Under the pieces are notes generated by a model. That model did not search any database. It was not told the DNA's origin and worked only from the letters and a program-made list of their open reading frames with translations. A stretch of 64,000 nt of DNA, from the NCBI GenBank assembly GCA_040954595.2, contig CM082584.2:5580001-5644000 (forward strand). The letters are read 5' to 3'. This DNA is from Balanoglossus misakiensis. Its lineage: Eukaryota > Hemichordata. The position numbers were made by a program, and so were the translations under genes. Shown piece by piece: positions 40,853 through 55,800 of the stretch; the stretch's first letter is position 1, and the number at the start of each line of letters is the position of its first letter.

Positions 40853-42182
40853 CAACCAAAAAGCGGAAAAAAGTATTGTTTCTCGTTTCTCCGTTCCTGG
40901 CAAGCAACTCTTTAATACTGGAAAAAATATCAGAAGTGGTTGAAAGAGTCAGTTTTGGTAAACCATTTAATTTTAGGTGTGAAAGAATACTGTATCTGAT
41001 GTAAAGTTATTGAAATAAAAAAATGACAATATTTTGAATCTCTAAATTCTGTCCAGGCTACTAATTAAAATCAAGCATGTAATATTCACTTGTTGCATTT
41101 GATTGTTAGAAATGTCTGTAGATGTGTGTGTGTGTGTGTGTGTTAAAGTCTGTATCTTGATATTAATTCGTCTAATCAGTCTGGACACTAATGGAAATTA
41201 GCTTTAAACATGAGTGTAATGATCAACATGTTATAGAAACCATGGAAACTACTAGGTGTCGCGTAGGTGAAAAAAATTCTAGATTTATTTCAAAATGCAT
41301 GTACCTGACAATGTACTGAAAGGTATATAAGCCCCTCTTGACAACAGGTAAAACTAACATCTTATTGATACAAAAGTCCATATTCTTGATTTCGTAGAAA
41401 AAAATAGCCTGTCTGAACTGAACCGTATCTTATCAGAAACTTGTCTATATCAAATGCCCTTTCCAGTGCCCTTCACATAAAACCACGTTGAAAGAACCTC
41501 TATAATTAAACCAGACACCTCTGCAAAAGGAACCATATTCTCAGTCCCTTTGGTTTCTGGTTTAGACAGGCTTTACAGTATTTCTAAATACACAACTGTA
41601 TCTAAATGCAGTAGGCAAGCTTTGACAAAACCAACATCGAAACAGATTTGTTTAGCCATGAAGAACGCTCAATCAAAAATAACATGATGCAAAAGCTGAG
41701 GCTAGTTAAATGACAAATTTGAAGGTCTGTTGCTATTAAACATGCAAGAAAACACTAAATTCATCTTGAAAAGCAACATTTTGTCATTAGTACCAGCACC
41801 TAATCAGTGAACGCTGTCAGAAGTAAGCTTCTTTCAACTGAACCATTTTTGTAAAAACTGAGTAATTTCAAGGTGTTGGGTCAACAAACACATATTGAGC
41901 AGAATAAGATCTTGCAAATGTCTTGTTAAACACCTACCAGCTGCCAATGAACACATCAACTAATATCTCTTATTAACATCAATGGATGTTAAGTTCTAAA
42001 TCTCCTATGTATATGCATGTGCCTGTTTAAAATTATCTGTAAAACACAATTTTTGTAAGAATTTCTTGTTTCACACAACACCTGAATGTGCGTGGCAATG
42101 AAAATCTTCTATTCAAATGACCTCTTTACAAAACCGGACAGTAGAAATTCTTGTAAACACGTAGGTAGAAATATGAGTGTTT
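40853..42182. other. intergenic region between convergent genes
   Basis: It lies between the membralin and SHOC1 3' ends. It holds a short (TG)n at about 41128-41141. No coding region is supported. Confidence 0.6.
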
Positions 42183-43851
42183 TCAGAAGAAAGAAAGTTT
42201 GGTTTGTCCTTTCATTCCTGGAACTTTTTCATACACTAATCTTCTTCGTTTAGTTGGAGTAAGAGTTCTCAGGCTGTGTTCTGGTGCGAACAGTGAAAGG
42301 TCTTCTGATGAAAGAGAAAGAGAAGAAAGGGGGCATTAAACAGCAGCATCATATATGTTTTGTTCTAAGGACAGGCTGTGTTATTTATTTATTTTTATTT
42401 GGTACACTTCCCTGATTCCCTGACACCAGTAATCACATGAGTAGCGAGCTAATACCTTTGATGTCATACAATGCAGCATTTTTCAGTTTTTCAACAACAG
42501 GCATTTTAAGGGCAGGAATGAAATAAAAATTTGATGTCCAAAACTTTCAAAACAGTGTCAATCACAATAGCTCTTGATGCAGTAGATCATCTTGTAATTC
42601 TCAAGTTCAAATTCCTTGCATCAAAACTAACATTCATTGTACTATACTCATGTTCAGCAGTTTATATATTTATACACCGGGTGTGGTCATTTGAATAGTG
42701 TACAAACCTCCAAGTTCGTCAGTTGACTTACCAGCACACTCTCCATGAAGAGTAGAATGATTACTGTTTGGAACAGCTTGATCCGGTTTGTCTCTTGTCG
42801 ATCCCACAGGAGTCTTGCGAGTTGTGTAGTCACCTGACCATACATTGTTTGCCATCATTCCATCAAAATTAGAACCACCACCTAGGATAAAGTCAGATTA
42901 TAATTTGTTGTACATGTACATGTATATCTTCAATTATTTATGCATGTTTCCGTCAAGGTAAGAAAGCCAGTTGAAACCCCTCAGTAAGCACACTTTACAT
43001 GAGATACTTTTTTTGACTATAAAAATCATAAAAGTTCATGCAAAAAGTTCTCTACCATGGTGCTTTAACATATAGACAGTGACTAGTTGATAAATACAAT
43101 AATTATGATTCCTATATCCCAGCATTGGATATATAATATGAAACTTACCGTCTGTGGTGTGTAGAAATGGTTGAGCTACGCCAACATGTGGGATTTTGTA
43201 CTGCCATCTGCTGTTATCGAAATCTTCATCATTTCCCAGACTGACTGCTCTGATAGGTGTCCGTGCCCTGACACTGATAGGTTTCTGTGACCTGGGTGTT
43301 GGTGGTACACATTGTAACTTGACGCCTCTGGGATGTCTCGATGCATACTGGCTTGGCTGGTCCGAGTCCGTATACTCCAAGTTGTACATCTGTCTGGATT
43401 TAGTATTCGGTTTATCGTGTCCATACTGACCACTTGGCCCGTAACTGTACTGCAGCTCGGACCCCGTTGAAAGACCATATTCTATTGGTGCGTTCTGCGG
43501 GGAGAATTTAAATCTGTGCTGTTTGATCCAATCATCACATTCCTCCCCGAATTCTGGCTTCCTGTCTGGTTCAAAAGGCTGTCTGTCGTTTCCACTGTGT
43601 AGATACAATTCGCCATCCATGATCTGTTGGTGTTTCCGTGTTTGTGAAGTGAGATAGTCGTCGCCATCCACGAGATATCTCTGGTCATCACTTTCAGTGG
43701 GATCTGCAATGACTTCATCATCATGAGTGGATAGTTTCAACACATTACAATCCTCAGCATCATCCTCTTGGCTGTACATCATTTCTATTGGTGTCTGATA
43801 GTCAGGGCTGCTGCTTGTGTTTCCTCTGTAGTGGAGTGTGCGGTGAAATTC
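42183..43851 (-). CDS. SHOC1: SHOC1 C-terminal tail
   Basis: A long exon (43149-43851) encodes a polar, likely disordered segment. It is followed by two short exons ending [21 protein letters not shown] and a TGA. The last eight residues, GQTKLSFF, resemble a PCNA-binding motif but are one residue short of the QxxLxxFF spacing. Confidence 0.8.
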
Positions 43852-46800
43852 CTGACAGAAAGTCAACAGAAATGACTTCAATATTAACATACAGGGTTTG
43901 CGGGAATTGCCTTGTCATATTGGTATACACTATGTGGAATCATAATAATAAATGTCTCACCCACCTTGAGAACTTTCTGTGGTATCCATGGACACAGGTT
44001 GATGAGTTGTGGCAATGAGGATGACATGAGTGTTTGTAGCGGAGATGCTGTTAACATGACTTGTGCGCAGAATGAATTCACACAAGGGAACGACAGTAGA
44101 AACCTTTCATGCTGTGTGTGGGATTGGAAACAAAAACGCATTAGTAGTAGTATTGCTGAGGATTTGAAAACATTTCTACACATACACTCTAGTCTGCTAG
44201 CCAAATGAAATATGACTTGATCAAAATTACCATCCACGATTGTTGGACAGCTGCAAGATGAAGACCAGTACATGTATTGGAATCAACTTGCTATGAAAAA
44301 ACTTTAAATTATTAGAAGGAAAGCTGAACGCGAAAACAGCATGACTTTATACTACCATCTTTGCTCACTAGTTGACACTTTTCGAATAATGACTACAGAT
44401 TTCCAATCTCACTAATAATTACTGTATAGACCCACTATAGATAAGTTATGCAAGGCATACTTACGTTGCTGATTTCTTGAGTTAACCAATTTCTAGTTAT
44501 CCAGTCCTCTTTATCCCACACACAGGTTCTTGACAGAGTATCTTCACATATCTCTCGTATTAGTTTTGCTGTCTCTAACGTACTCTGTGAGTATACAATC
44601 TGCGTACAGGACAAACCAAAAATGTTTTGGCAAACCACATTGAACAGAGACTGACAAAACAAAGCCTGCTTTCTTTGCATTATTGGGATTTATATTCATA
44701 TCATTTATTGAAAGTCCATGGTCAGTGTGCAATAATGTTGTTTGAGTCAGAGTACTAGAATGAAAACCTACTAGCACAGCAGTGTCATCTATAAATATGC
44801 AATGTGATCTAACTTATCCCAAAATTCTTTGACCCTTCCAATAACAAGACAATTCTAAATCCAATATTTCATTACCTTGACTTCAAAGCCATCAGTCTTG
44901 TTGGAGAACTGAGCTACAGATGTATTCAACAATGCAACGTTACTTGTCACATGACCTGAAAATGGATACCTGTTGATGCACAAAATCAGGAAAGTCTTAG
45001 TCAGGCTAGTTATTGTTTTCAAAAGACTTTCAAAAAGACCATTGACATAATTGCTACTGGGTTTGTATGTTTAAATTCCACCAAAATGTCAGACCTTTGC
45101 AGGAAGAATCATTTTATAGCGATTTTTTTTGCAATTCAGCAATACTGGAGAAAACAAACTGAAACAAAACTGAAAAGCACGCAAAGAAACTTTTAATATA
45201 ATGTATATAGATATACCATTAGTTCGACATTCCATGATTTTCAAGGGGAATATGAAACTCCTATCCTGGTATAAGAAAAAAAAACTTACCTGTATTGAGA
45301 TTTATGCACTGTGTGTATATGCAGCACAACCCAACACAAAGTATACTTCACGGAGATGGCGATGACTTGATTTATCACCGGTAGACCACTGCCCTCAGTG
45401 GCCAACTCTGGCAATTCTTGCAAAATTATACAAGTCCGCTCGTCAACAATAACATCAGCAAAGTGCAGCGCTCTGAGTTGGTTAAAATTTAACTGATAGA
45501 AGTGACGAAGATCCTCATAATTGCGTTCAACGATAGCGATGTCACATCTGTAATTAATGATGATTAAATATTGGTTAGGAATGAAATATATGGATTATCA
45601 CAAAACTTTGTACACATCAATTTAAGGTACATTTCCTTTAACCCTTTCACCACCATGGTTTGGTCCAAATCTATTGTTTTCTACAGTTAAGTTGGAACTC
45701 TATAGAGGGAACTAGGGGTGAAAGGGTTAAGATGTCCATAGAAGATCCTAAAAAGACAAGTCACCACACTTCAGTTTTTGCATAGGCGTCAACGCACACA
45801 GACATGATGATGAAAGTGTACCTGTACTGTATCTATTCCTACCTAGCTTCTAGAAGATGCAACAAATCTGTATTACTGGTTAACTTGTGTGATGCTATCA
45901 CTGTGTACTGCTCTCTGACTGACTTAGTCTCTTGTCTACTACGCTGACTGCAGATGGCATCTAATAATCAAAAGTAATCAAACATATAAACTCTATCAAA
46001 GTACATACTTGAACTACATTTGAAAATTGCATGCCACAAAAATAATCAGATTTATGAGGTGACAATGCTTCTGTAGTTATATCATGAACAGTTTGATCAG
46101 GAGTGTTTTGTCTGATCGTGTCTGATCACAAAGTTTTTTAAACAGCCTACACTCACAGCCAGACACTTACCACTTTGTGTTGGTCTGGCCACAAGACTTT
46201 CAATAGGCACGCTCTGCAGCGCTATGTGTCGGATATTCTGACGGAGACACAACTGTTGCCACGGAGACTGCTCCTGGTGTTCATACTCAACAACCAATGC
46301 AAAGTGACTCCAAGGGAAGTCTTCACCAATGGAGTGGCTGTCAATAACCACACAGTTGTGAAGATCCAATGCCTGTGTTATCTTGTCATAGGATACACAT
46401 GGCATTTTCTCTGCTTCAACTAGACCAGTGTTAATCCCTGTGTAAAAACAGATCAAGATATTACATCAGATTGAGACAATTTATACCAACAGTAATCTAC
46501 TCATATTCTGGGTGTCCCACTTCACTTGTCAATAATTTCTAAACTGTAGAGTATAAAATATCTTGTATACTAATTTCTATCTGTTAATTTTTTGTACTGC
46601 ATTGGTTTTAATTATAAAGTCAGAATAAAACCAGAAAGCCCTTATTTTTGTTAAAGACATTACTTTCTCAGCTCACCTACGGATGTAATACAATAATTCC
46701 CAGCACTATTTATCATCTCAAATTACATTTAACACCACCAATTTTTTATTCCAACAATGAGCACTTATTCTTATTGCCAACAGTAATTACTGGGGAAATG

Positions 46801-49800
46801 GAATTCTCAACCACCCACCAGTAATCTAATTCAAATTGGCCTTTTTAATTCACTATTAAAAAATAGGTTGATGTTCTTGTAAATCTCCTGACTGCTATCA
46901 GAGGTATAATCTGTAGTTTTTCTTACAGATGTCCATTCATAATGGTCTTTGTATGACAAGCAGAAACAATTTATTTTTTCATTTTTCTAGGCCTTGGGAT
47001 ATATCAAATATAAGTTGCATTTCTATTGAACTCATAACATTTAGCTCAGTATTCATGCAGTTTTGAAAAAACGTTATAATTAGCATCCATTGGGACACAT
47101 ATGCCGGTTTACCTGTTAATCCCATTTCACTGTGTGTGTGAGTGAATTCAGCCTTGAAATCAATAGAACCAAACCAGACTGTGGACATGTCAGGGTTAGG
47201 TGTGGGAAAATTAATAATTTTACGAACCATCTGGTTCTGCTAAACACAGGTCACATGACTGCCAATGTATCAATAACACCATATGAATTCTCTTATGGTG
47301 GTGTTTGTAACTAATAATTTTTTTTTAAATTTCAAATTGTATGTCTTCACATCACATTCCAATGTGAAAAGAGGTGCCATGGTCATGCTCACAATCAGAA
47401 GATATGCATTTTAATTCAGAAATAGAACTAATATATTATTTGAAATGGCCTATTTCATAAGACGAAGTTTGTATTATACAATGCCACAGCTGTTCTCATA
47501 ACTGAACTTACCTTTCAATGTCTGTAGGGTCTTCACAATGATGGGAGCTAACCCACTAAAGTCACGTTTTATGATCACCAAAATCTGGGACACAGAGAAA
47601 CAAAAACTCAGAATGATGTTTATAACTATATTGGTGTTTGTTAGAGAATAGCTAAATGTAGAATGTAGCTGGTAAATCGTAAAATGACAATATGATGTAT
47701 TGATGACAACCCAATGACCTCGAATATCAACTGGATGACCTGGAGTTTAGTATAAGGCTCTGTCTTTCCATGCTTAGTTTTATGCAACAACAAACTTGCA
47801 AGTATGAGAAAATCCCAACACGTTTCTAAAAAAACCTTTTGTACTAGGGCGTTGTCTGTTGGCATAGAGATGAACAAGAAACAGGGAAGGGTGGTTACAA
47901 GAGAATGAAAGTGATAGCCACAGAGATCATAGTCAGTCGCGAAGAGCATGACTTCAGTTTAGCACAGACCCACGAGAAAATTTGAGCCATGACTTTCAGT
48001 AAGGGCTTCACACAAAGGATGATCTAGTGGGAGTTAATATACTTGATCTCCAACTTGACCTTACCTGAGCAACCTCCATTATAGTGGTTTACAGTAATAC
48101 AGTATGTAAACATCAATGGTTACAGAAAGGGTCAATCATTAAGATGATTAGGTGTTTGGTGATGGCTGTTGATGGACTTACCTTGGGATCTTGATCGCCA
48201 TCGGATTTCTGCATCTTGCGACAATACCATTCTCTTATTTGATGACTTAATTCTCTGAGTTTGGGATGGATGGTATTTCTCTCATGGAAAATGAACTGTT
48301 GTTTAAATAACTGCCTCTGTATTGATTCCAATGACTCTGTAAGCACAATGGTATTTCACAGCCGATTTCATGTCACTTTGCCAATCACATGTGTAGAACA
48401 CATACAAATTTTGCATGGAAAATACAATAAGATTTTTCCAACGTAGAAAACAGAAAAAGATAAGTAAAGCAACAAAGTTGGCCAACTCTTTTCGTCAAAT
48501 CGTATAAAAAAAATTTAAAAGCTGATAACACTTTGACTAAAAATGTTGACTGATGTACTTAAATCATGACTTTTCAGGAATTGTTTAAACATGTATACGT
48601 TGATATTTATTGGCCATTCTAAAATACGAAAATTGCGATATTTACCTGTCAGTAAATCTTCATGCTTGCCTTGTATAGTATTGATATAACTTATAGCACT
48701 GGACAAACTGCAATGTATCATAACATCAGCTACAGTGACTAGCGTGTGAAGCAGCAACACATTCTTGTAATTTTCTCTCTTTCTGTCTGTAATTTACACA
48801 AAACAGAACAATTCGATAATTTGTAATAACCACAGTCTGACCAGTGCTAACCTTTTTCTAACCCCCAACCCTTTCACACCAAATTTACTTAAAAATTTTG
48901 ATTAATTTTTTTACATATATAACCCACAAACACATCATATCCATAAGTATTGTTCCAAAGAATTTCAACGGATGTCAAATTTGCTCCTTTAGTAAGATAA
49001 AATTCTACCAGAACTTGTAAAACCTGATAATAAATGCAGCTACTAGTACTTCAGATAATTTCAACCTCACATGTCATACATTGTGTTTACTAAAATAAAA
49101 CAGATTTTACAATTATATTTCACCAGAGTATACAGATACATTTCTTTACCTTGGTTATTTTCTCCGTCAATCAATTTTTCTTGTTGTTTGAGAAGAAATC
49201 TGGTCACATCCGGTGTGAGAGAACTGAACACGTATGATGTTGAGATGGCATTTTGATCTCTGAGTTCTCTTATGGGATCACTACAGGCACTCTCAATATA
49301 TGATACCATCTTATGAAAGTCATCTGAAATCAACAAAATATGTAAATTATAATATCCCTTCACTGTGGCACCATCTTTTCCCGATCTCCAACACAGACTA
49401 TGGTTGCCGCCATCTTGTCTGTTGTTAGGACAGCACACCACCTTATGGCACTGACTGTATACAATTTTTGTAACCAGAGTCTCTGGTTTGGCACATGTGC
49501 ATACGACGATCGTTGCCCTTTAAAGCAACATGAGTTCAAATATGTCATTCTTGATTAGACTCTTTCCGTCGTGGTGTGTTCAAGATATATACCGGTACAC
49601 AGAAGTCTAATCAGAGCACTTAGGCTGCATTCACAAACACCTCTGGAGGGGGGGGGGCAGGAGAATTGAGGGGGGGGATTTGAAAAAATTGAGGGTATGT
49701 AAGGGGGGGGATTTGAAATAATTTAGGGACTGAAAGGGGGGGACTTGAAAACTTTAACGACTAAATATTTATTTTGAGTCCACAAAAATGCAGTTTCGCG

Positions 49801-52800
49801 CCCTTTATTTTACAAAATTTTCTAATGTGGGAGGGGGTGTCCCCCTCCCACATTAGAAAATTGAATTGAACTGGAGTTCACCCCCTCCATTCATCAACAC
49901 CTTTCAATCATTGACTGGTTTATCTAGTGTCCCAGATCAGGGGACTTGCCCCACCCCATGATAACTTTGAGCGGCAACGGTTAAATTTGTCCTCCCCAAC
50001 ATACCAGTAGTTGAGTTAATTTGCTTTTGCCGGGTTCATTAAAATGCAACTTTGAGCTCTGTATTTTAGAACATTTTCTTACGTGGGAGGGGGACACCCC
50101 CTCCCAAACCCACCCCCTTCAATTCTCGGTTTACAATGTCTCCCAACACAGAATACAAATATATGTACTTAAAAAATAAAAACAATGTTCAGTTTTAATA
50201 CCCACTGATGAGGGGAAACATCAGCTTCGAATTCTTTTCATGGGAGCGCTGTTTTTCTTTTTACAAGATAGATAGGTGATGTGTTTTGCTCTGTGAAAGA
50301 AAATGGGGGGGGGGGATTTCAAAATTTTGGCAGTTCGGAAGGGGGGGATTTGAAAATATTGGCAGTTCGGAAGGGGGGCGTGTGAAAATTAGCGGTAAAA
50401 AAAATTGAATTCTCCCGCCCCCCCCTCCAGAGGTGTTTGTGAATGCAGCCTTACCTGACATTTTCACAGTAACAACTTTACTTTTGTCTTTCTTGTGGTT
50501 GACTTTCTTAGCAGTGGATGCAATAGTGCTGCTGCATGGACTCCCTTGTTTATCTAGACTTTGTCTCATTTCTGGTGTTTTCAGAACTGCTCCTGGTGGA
50601 GTTTAAAAAAAATGAAAATTTATATTCTAAAACATTCTGCCATGCATTTTCTAAGAATAATTTTGCATTAATTCAAATATTCTGACTTTCAATTCATCAT
50701 AATATTAATTAATACTAATTAATTCTTGTAATTTTTAAACTTTGATAAGTCAGTCAGTGCTTAGTTTCTCTGTACCCAATCACCTCAATGATTAGTCTAG
50801 AATCCAGACTTGTGTGTTCTTTTTCGCTATGCTCACGTCACAGTGAAAAAAAACCACTGGATCCTAGACGACTCAATGATACACTTACTTGCTGATTTCC
50901 CTTCAGGGCTTTCCTTCTTCTTGGACATTTGTGGCGGCGGTGTTTGAACATTTCCGAGTCGCAACATCATGAAATTGCTCAACGGATCAGTGTTTACTTG
51001 CTGGCATGGATCAATCTTTGTCTCTACTCTACTACTTTCACTTTTCTGTAATTGTCTTGACATCTGGTGATCAACGGACTTCTCTTGCTGGATGCCGTAT
51101 TCTCTCACTGCTGGCTGTGCTACGACATCACAACTCAGATCTGAAGCTGAAAGCACGAGATAAAAGCTATATATAACCTTGTCCTGCAACTTTTGATTTT
51201 ACTGGGTAAATGGAGCATCCATAAATATTGTTTATGTCAGATGAACACACCAGTACAACTTAGAGAAAAAAGTATATTGTAGAGCCAACATAATAGATGT
51301 ATTTGAGAAAGTATATAACTTGATTTGAATGTATTTTTTCAATCTCTCACATTTATTGCATAATGAATTTAAGGTACAGTCCCAAGAACTGTTTAATGTT
51401 GAGTTTACCTTTTTGCATGAGAGTGTTGGTTGTGACAGACATTTCAGCAATCTCACTTCCCACTTCTTGTAGTCTGTCCTCATCTTCTACGTGAGATAAA
51501 AAGGGAAACCCTTTAGTGGTGAAAAATTTGAAGATTTCTGCGATAAAATTGACTTGAGAAATTGGAAACACAACATGACTGCAGTGGATTGCCCAGATGC
51601 AGTGCATGGTTATCGCATTCAATGTAGATTGTGAGAAAATAGTATTGCAATATTGTCATTTTCTTAAAATTTTCACAAAAGGTGCCAAAAGATGAAAACA
51701 CTATGTCACCATGCTTGATTTTTTTAAATAGAGCTGTTCAGATATTTTCACCGTGGGAAAACTATAGCATGAGGAGTGCAAGAAAAGTGCTGACTCATCA
51801 TTTCCCATAATATTTTAGATCCCCTAACTGAAAAAGTAGCATGGGAACTCCCTATTTTTTGCATTTAAATTCATTGATATACAATACATATATATTAAGA
51901 TTATGAAAATGACAGCATTTTCAATTTTGACCAATCCCTTATTATCAACGTGTGTGCTATGATGTAGTAGAAAATCACCACCTTTCAATCAAATATATGG
52001 TATTCACAGCAAGCATTCCTCACACATTATTCCGGGCAACTTTCTGGTCAAATAAAGTTTTATTTGAATGCTTGGAATGGGGACTGTTATTGTTTCACCT
52101 TGAGATCTGTCTAATAAAGTGAACAAGTGGCCTCCAATAGATGTTTGGATTTCAAAGAATCCATGAATTGGCTTGTGGCAATAGAGGGCACACTTTACAA
52201 CGACCATCATCCTTCTTAACGTTGATGTTTGTTTCTTACCACAAAGGATGAAGACAGAGCTGTACTTGTCATATGTTTCTATGTCTTGTGTTTCTCTGCA
52301 TTCATCTCCGTCACTCAGAAACTTATCAAATACACTACGATGATGTAAAATGGTTTTGCTGGACGCAGACAACGGGTCCCACGGCAGTTGCAATTCCAGA
52401 TCGCTGCCAATATTGTCTGTCCGTAGATCCAACTTTTCAATGGCACTGGCCGTTACTGTTGTTTGAGTATCTGTTGTGTCCTCAGCCAGACTGGGTTCTG
52501 TAAGGTCAAGTGAATGTGGCAACAGAAATGTTTATCTTGTGTAAATATTGATATAGCAAAGCAATATCAACCTTCAGCTCATTCACACAAGCATGTAAAG
52601 TTCCTCTTCTGTGTAAAGCTGGCCTGAGTTCAAAAATGCAGCATTGAATCAGACAGAATACTATGCATACTTTGTAATATGGATTTCTGACTATCGACAC
52701 TTCAATTTGTCTCATGATGATGGTCACCTCAATTCTTTCCATCTTTCATTTCCTGACAATTTTCATATTTTTCATATGATCACTATCACTATTATTATAG

Positions 52801-55800
52801 TAATATAATACAAAATATTCTGATCATCTGCTATACTATACTACCACAGTGTTTACTGTTTCAAAGTCCCCTCTACTTAAAATGGACTTTTCTACTTCAC
52901 AACATGCACATTTTTTGTATATACCTTGATTATAAGAGCCTTGCTAAATTTGGTTGGTGGGGATAAATATTTGTGAAATTCCATTCATTCAAGTATTTTT
53001 CAGGAACCATGATTAGAATGGGAAATTTAGGAGAAAAAAGGATTGGAAGACAATCACTCAGCAGTATACTGAGATGTGGTTTAATAGACAATTACACCAA
53101 TGACAACCGCCCCAGACATTAGTTGCGTAAACCTTTGAGTGGGGTGACTGTGAGTAAAACTTTGTCCATACTTGTCATGGCATGGCCCGGCCGAGCACGT
53201 GTTACTGAGTCAGCCTATAGTCTCTAAGCAACCTACCGAGAAATGTGAGACCAGTGACATCACTTAGACGTTTTTCACACTGCCAAATTTTATTCTCTTC
53301 TGTCTTCTTGTCATCCGACGACAGAATTACCCTGTGAGTCAAACAAGAGTGAACTTAAGTTCCAGTTTTTCATAAATATGTATAAATAAATCTCCAGTAA
53401 ACAAATCACTTTTGGCTAATGATTGACCTGTTCAGATATTAAATATGTAAAATATAAGCTAAACAGCACTATCTAAATTGGTTAGTATATTATTTACCAC
53501 ATGATATAACTCAATAGTTTACTTCAATGACAGATATATAGGTATCATTTTCAGTTTATTACAGTGCAAGTTAATATACAATCCTTATACCAGATTTAAA
53601 TAATGAAATACTGTATCAAAATTTATAGCAGTTATTTTTCAACATAAAATGATCAATACTGTGTACCATAATCAGGGCATACAGTATATAGACACCTAAG
53701 GTTTGTTTATTGCATTGGTGCACCCAACTCATTGGCAATAGATCCTTTAAAATGGAGAAGTTTGCTTTGCAAGTATTATGAAATTAAAATGCACACTGGG
53801 TCACATATTAGCCACACAGATACATGTACATGTACCTCTACCTTGTATCTATATTATAGGATACTTTTTTTCTGCATTATGTGCTACAAAAGTACTTCAC
53901 TTACTGAGTATTGTCTGGAGAAAGTTGACAAGGTTCTAATGTGTTGATCATTTCAGATAAACTGTGATGAGTTACATTGTTGTCATCTCCCATGGGTGAT
54001 TCTAACATTACTGACTTGACTCTGTCTCTCTCCTCTACACTTTCTTCCAATCCTACAGGAGAACAATTCTGGTTTATACTTGTAAGAACAAAGCTTTTAC
54101 AATTTTGAGGGCAATATATTTCTAAAAGTTGAGATCTCGTTTGAAACAGAAGTTCATATGGAAAAAATCCCAAGTACATGTAGTTTGTTTTTGTGTTACC
54201 TACTCCTGTCAATAAATGACAGTGCATGCTTGAAAGAATGAGCTTTAAAATGTATGAAAATCACATAGCCAAAATTATTTGAACTGTACTGCACTTATGT
54301 CACGTAATTCTAATTCAATATATTTCTTCCTCGTCTCTGAGTATTTTAAGAAATGAAGTTATAAAAGAAAAAGAGATTACCTTGACCGTTGAGTACTATA
54401 AAGTCTTCGATCTTTGAATTCAGTTCAGCCTCAGGTGACATTTTGCACAATTGATCGGTTTGGTCCATGGATTTGTCACGACTTTTAATCATTTCTAGAT
54501 GTAAAAAAACATATGTTGTTAAAAAAAGCCAATAAAACACCAGTGACTGATGTCACGAACAATCTGTTCATTCATACAACAGATATTTTACACAAAGAAA
54601 ATTACTGTTTATTCATCCAATTTTCACTATGGTAGTACAAGATATGTTACGCGTTCAATACTACTATTATTAAAACCTGAATTATATTTAGTAGGACATG
54701 TCCTGAGTAGCAGAAAGTATTTGGTCAAACAATATCCAGAAGCCCATAAAATTATGAAAATTCTGTTCAGTTATTTATAATATAAGCTGATATATTAACT
54801 AGCACAGTACTGTAATAAAACAGCTGATTGTAAAGGTCATGAAAGGAATTCTCCATATGTCAAATAAGCTCATAATGTTTGAAACACAACTACTCGGATA
54901 TGTTCTTTTAAAAATCTGTTGATTGGAGACAAATGAACTCAAACATACAGCTGAATATTCAGGAAATGGCAAACAATTGTCTCTTTCTGAATGATTTGTT
55001 AAAATGAAAATGATCATAAAGAGGAAGCATTATGATGATTAATCTTTTTATGACATTTAGCATTGAAATTTTATTCCTTAATTTATTGTATGGCAATTCA
55101 TATTCAAAGGTTTGTTAAACACATCATGTTGGGTGTAATAATTTGTCATTTCATTTTTGCATATGCTGTGTAATTTTGATACAACAATGTCAAGTGCTCC
55201 AAGTTGCCTTGCAAGTATATATCAAAAGTTAAGGCTTGTTCTCAGTGTTTATATTAAGGGCAGTAACCAGGTAAATGTTACCATGGTTCCCCCCCCCCCC
55301 CCCCCCAGTAATTTTACCGGAGTTCCTCTCGGTGAATCACTGTGGTAGTCGAAGTGTTACTGGGGTTCCCAAATCATCTACCAATGTTTCTCTACCTTAA
55401 ATAATGCTTCTGCATGCAAGTGGAATAATACGTCACATAGCAGAGTTGGTCTGGGTCGATTTGACATTGGTATGTACACTTACGGTAGACAAATACAGGA
55501 TGGTAATATGAGTGATGGTCTGTCTGACACTAATCTCTTTGTCACTGGTCACTGTGTTGATTTGATTCATGATGGCCAATAAATTAATGCACAAAATGTG
55601 TCTCTACAATCGGTTGACAACAAATATTCAATCTTCGATACTTAATTTTGATGGTGCACTGTATTCCAGAAATAAACCTCTTCAAATAGTCATCAATTTC
55701 CTGGCTATTTTAAATTAATTAAACTAATCATGGCAATCAAACTAAGTTAGCCCTGCATTATTAGAAAAATCATATAATAGGCAGTCTATATATTTGTGTG

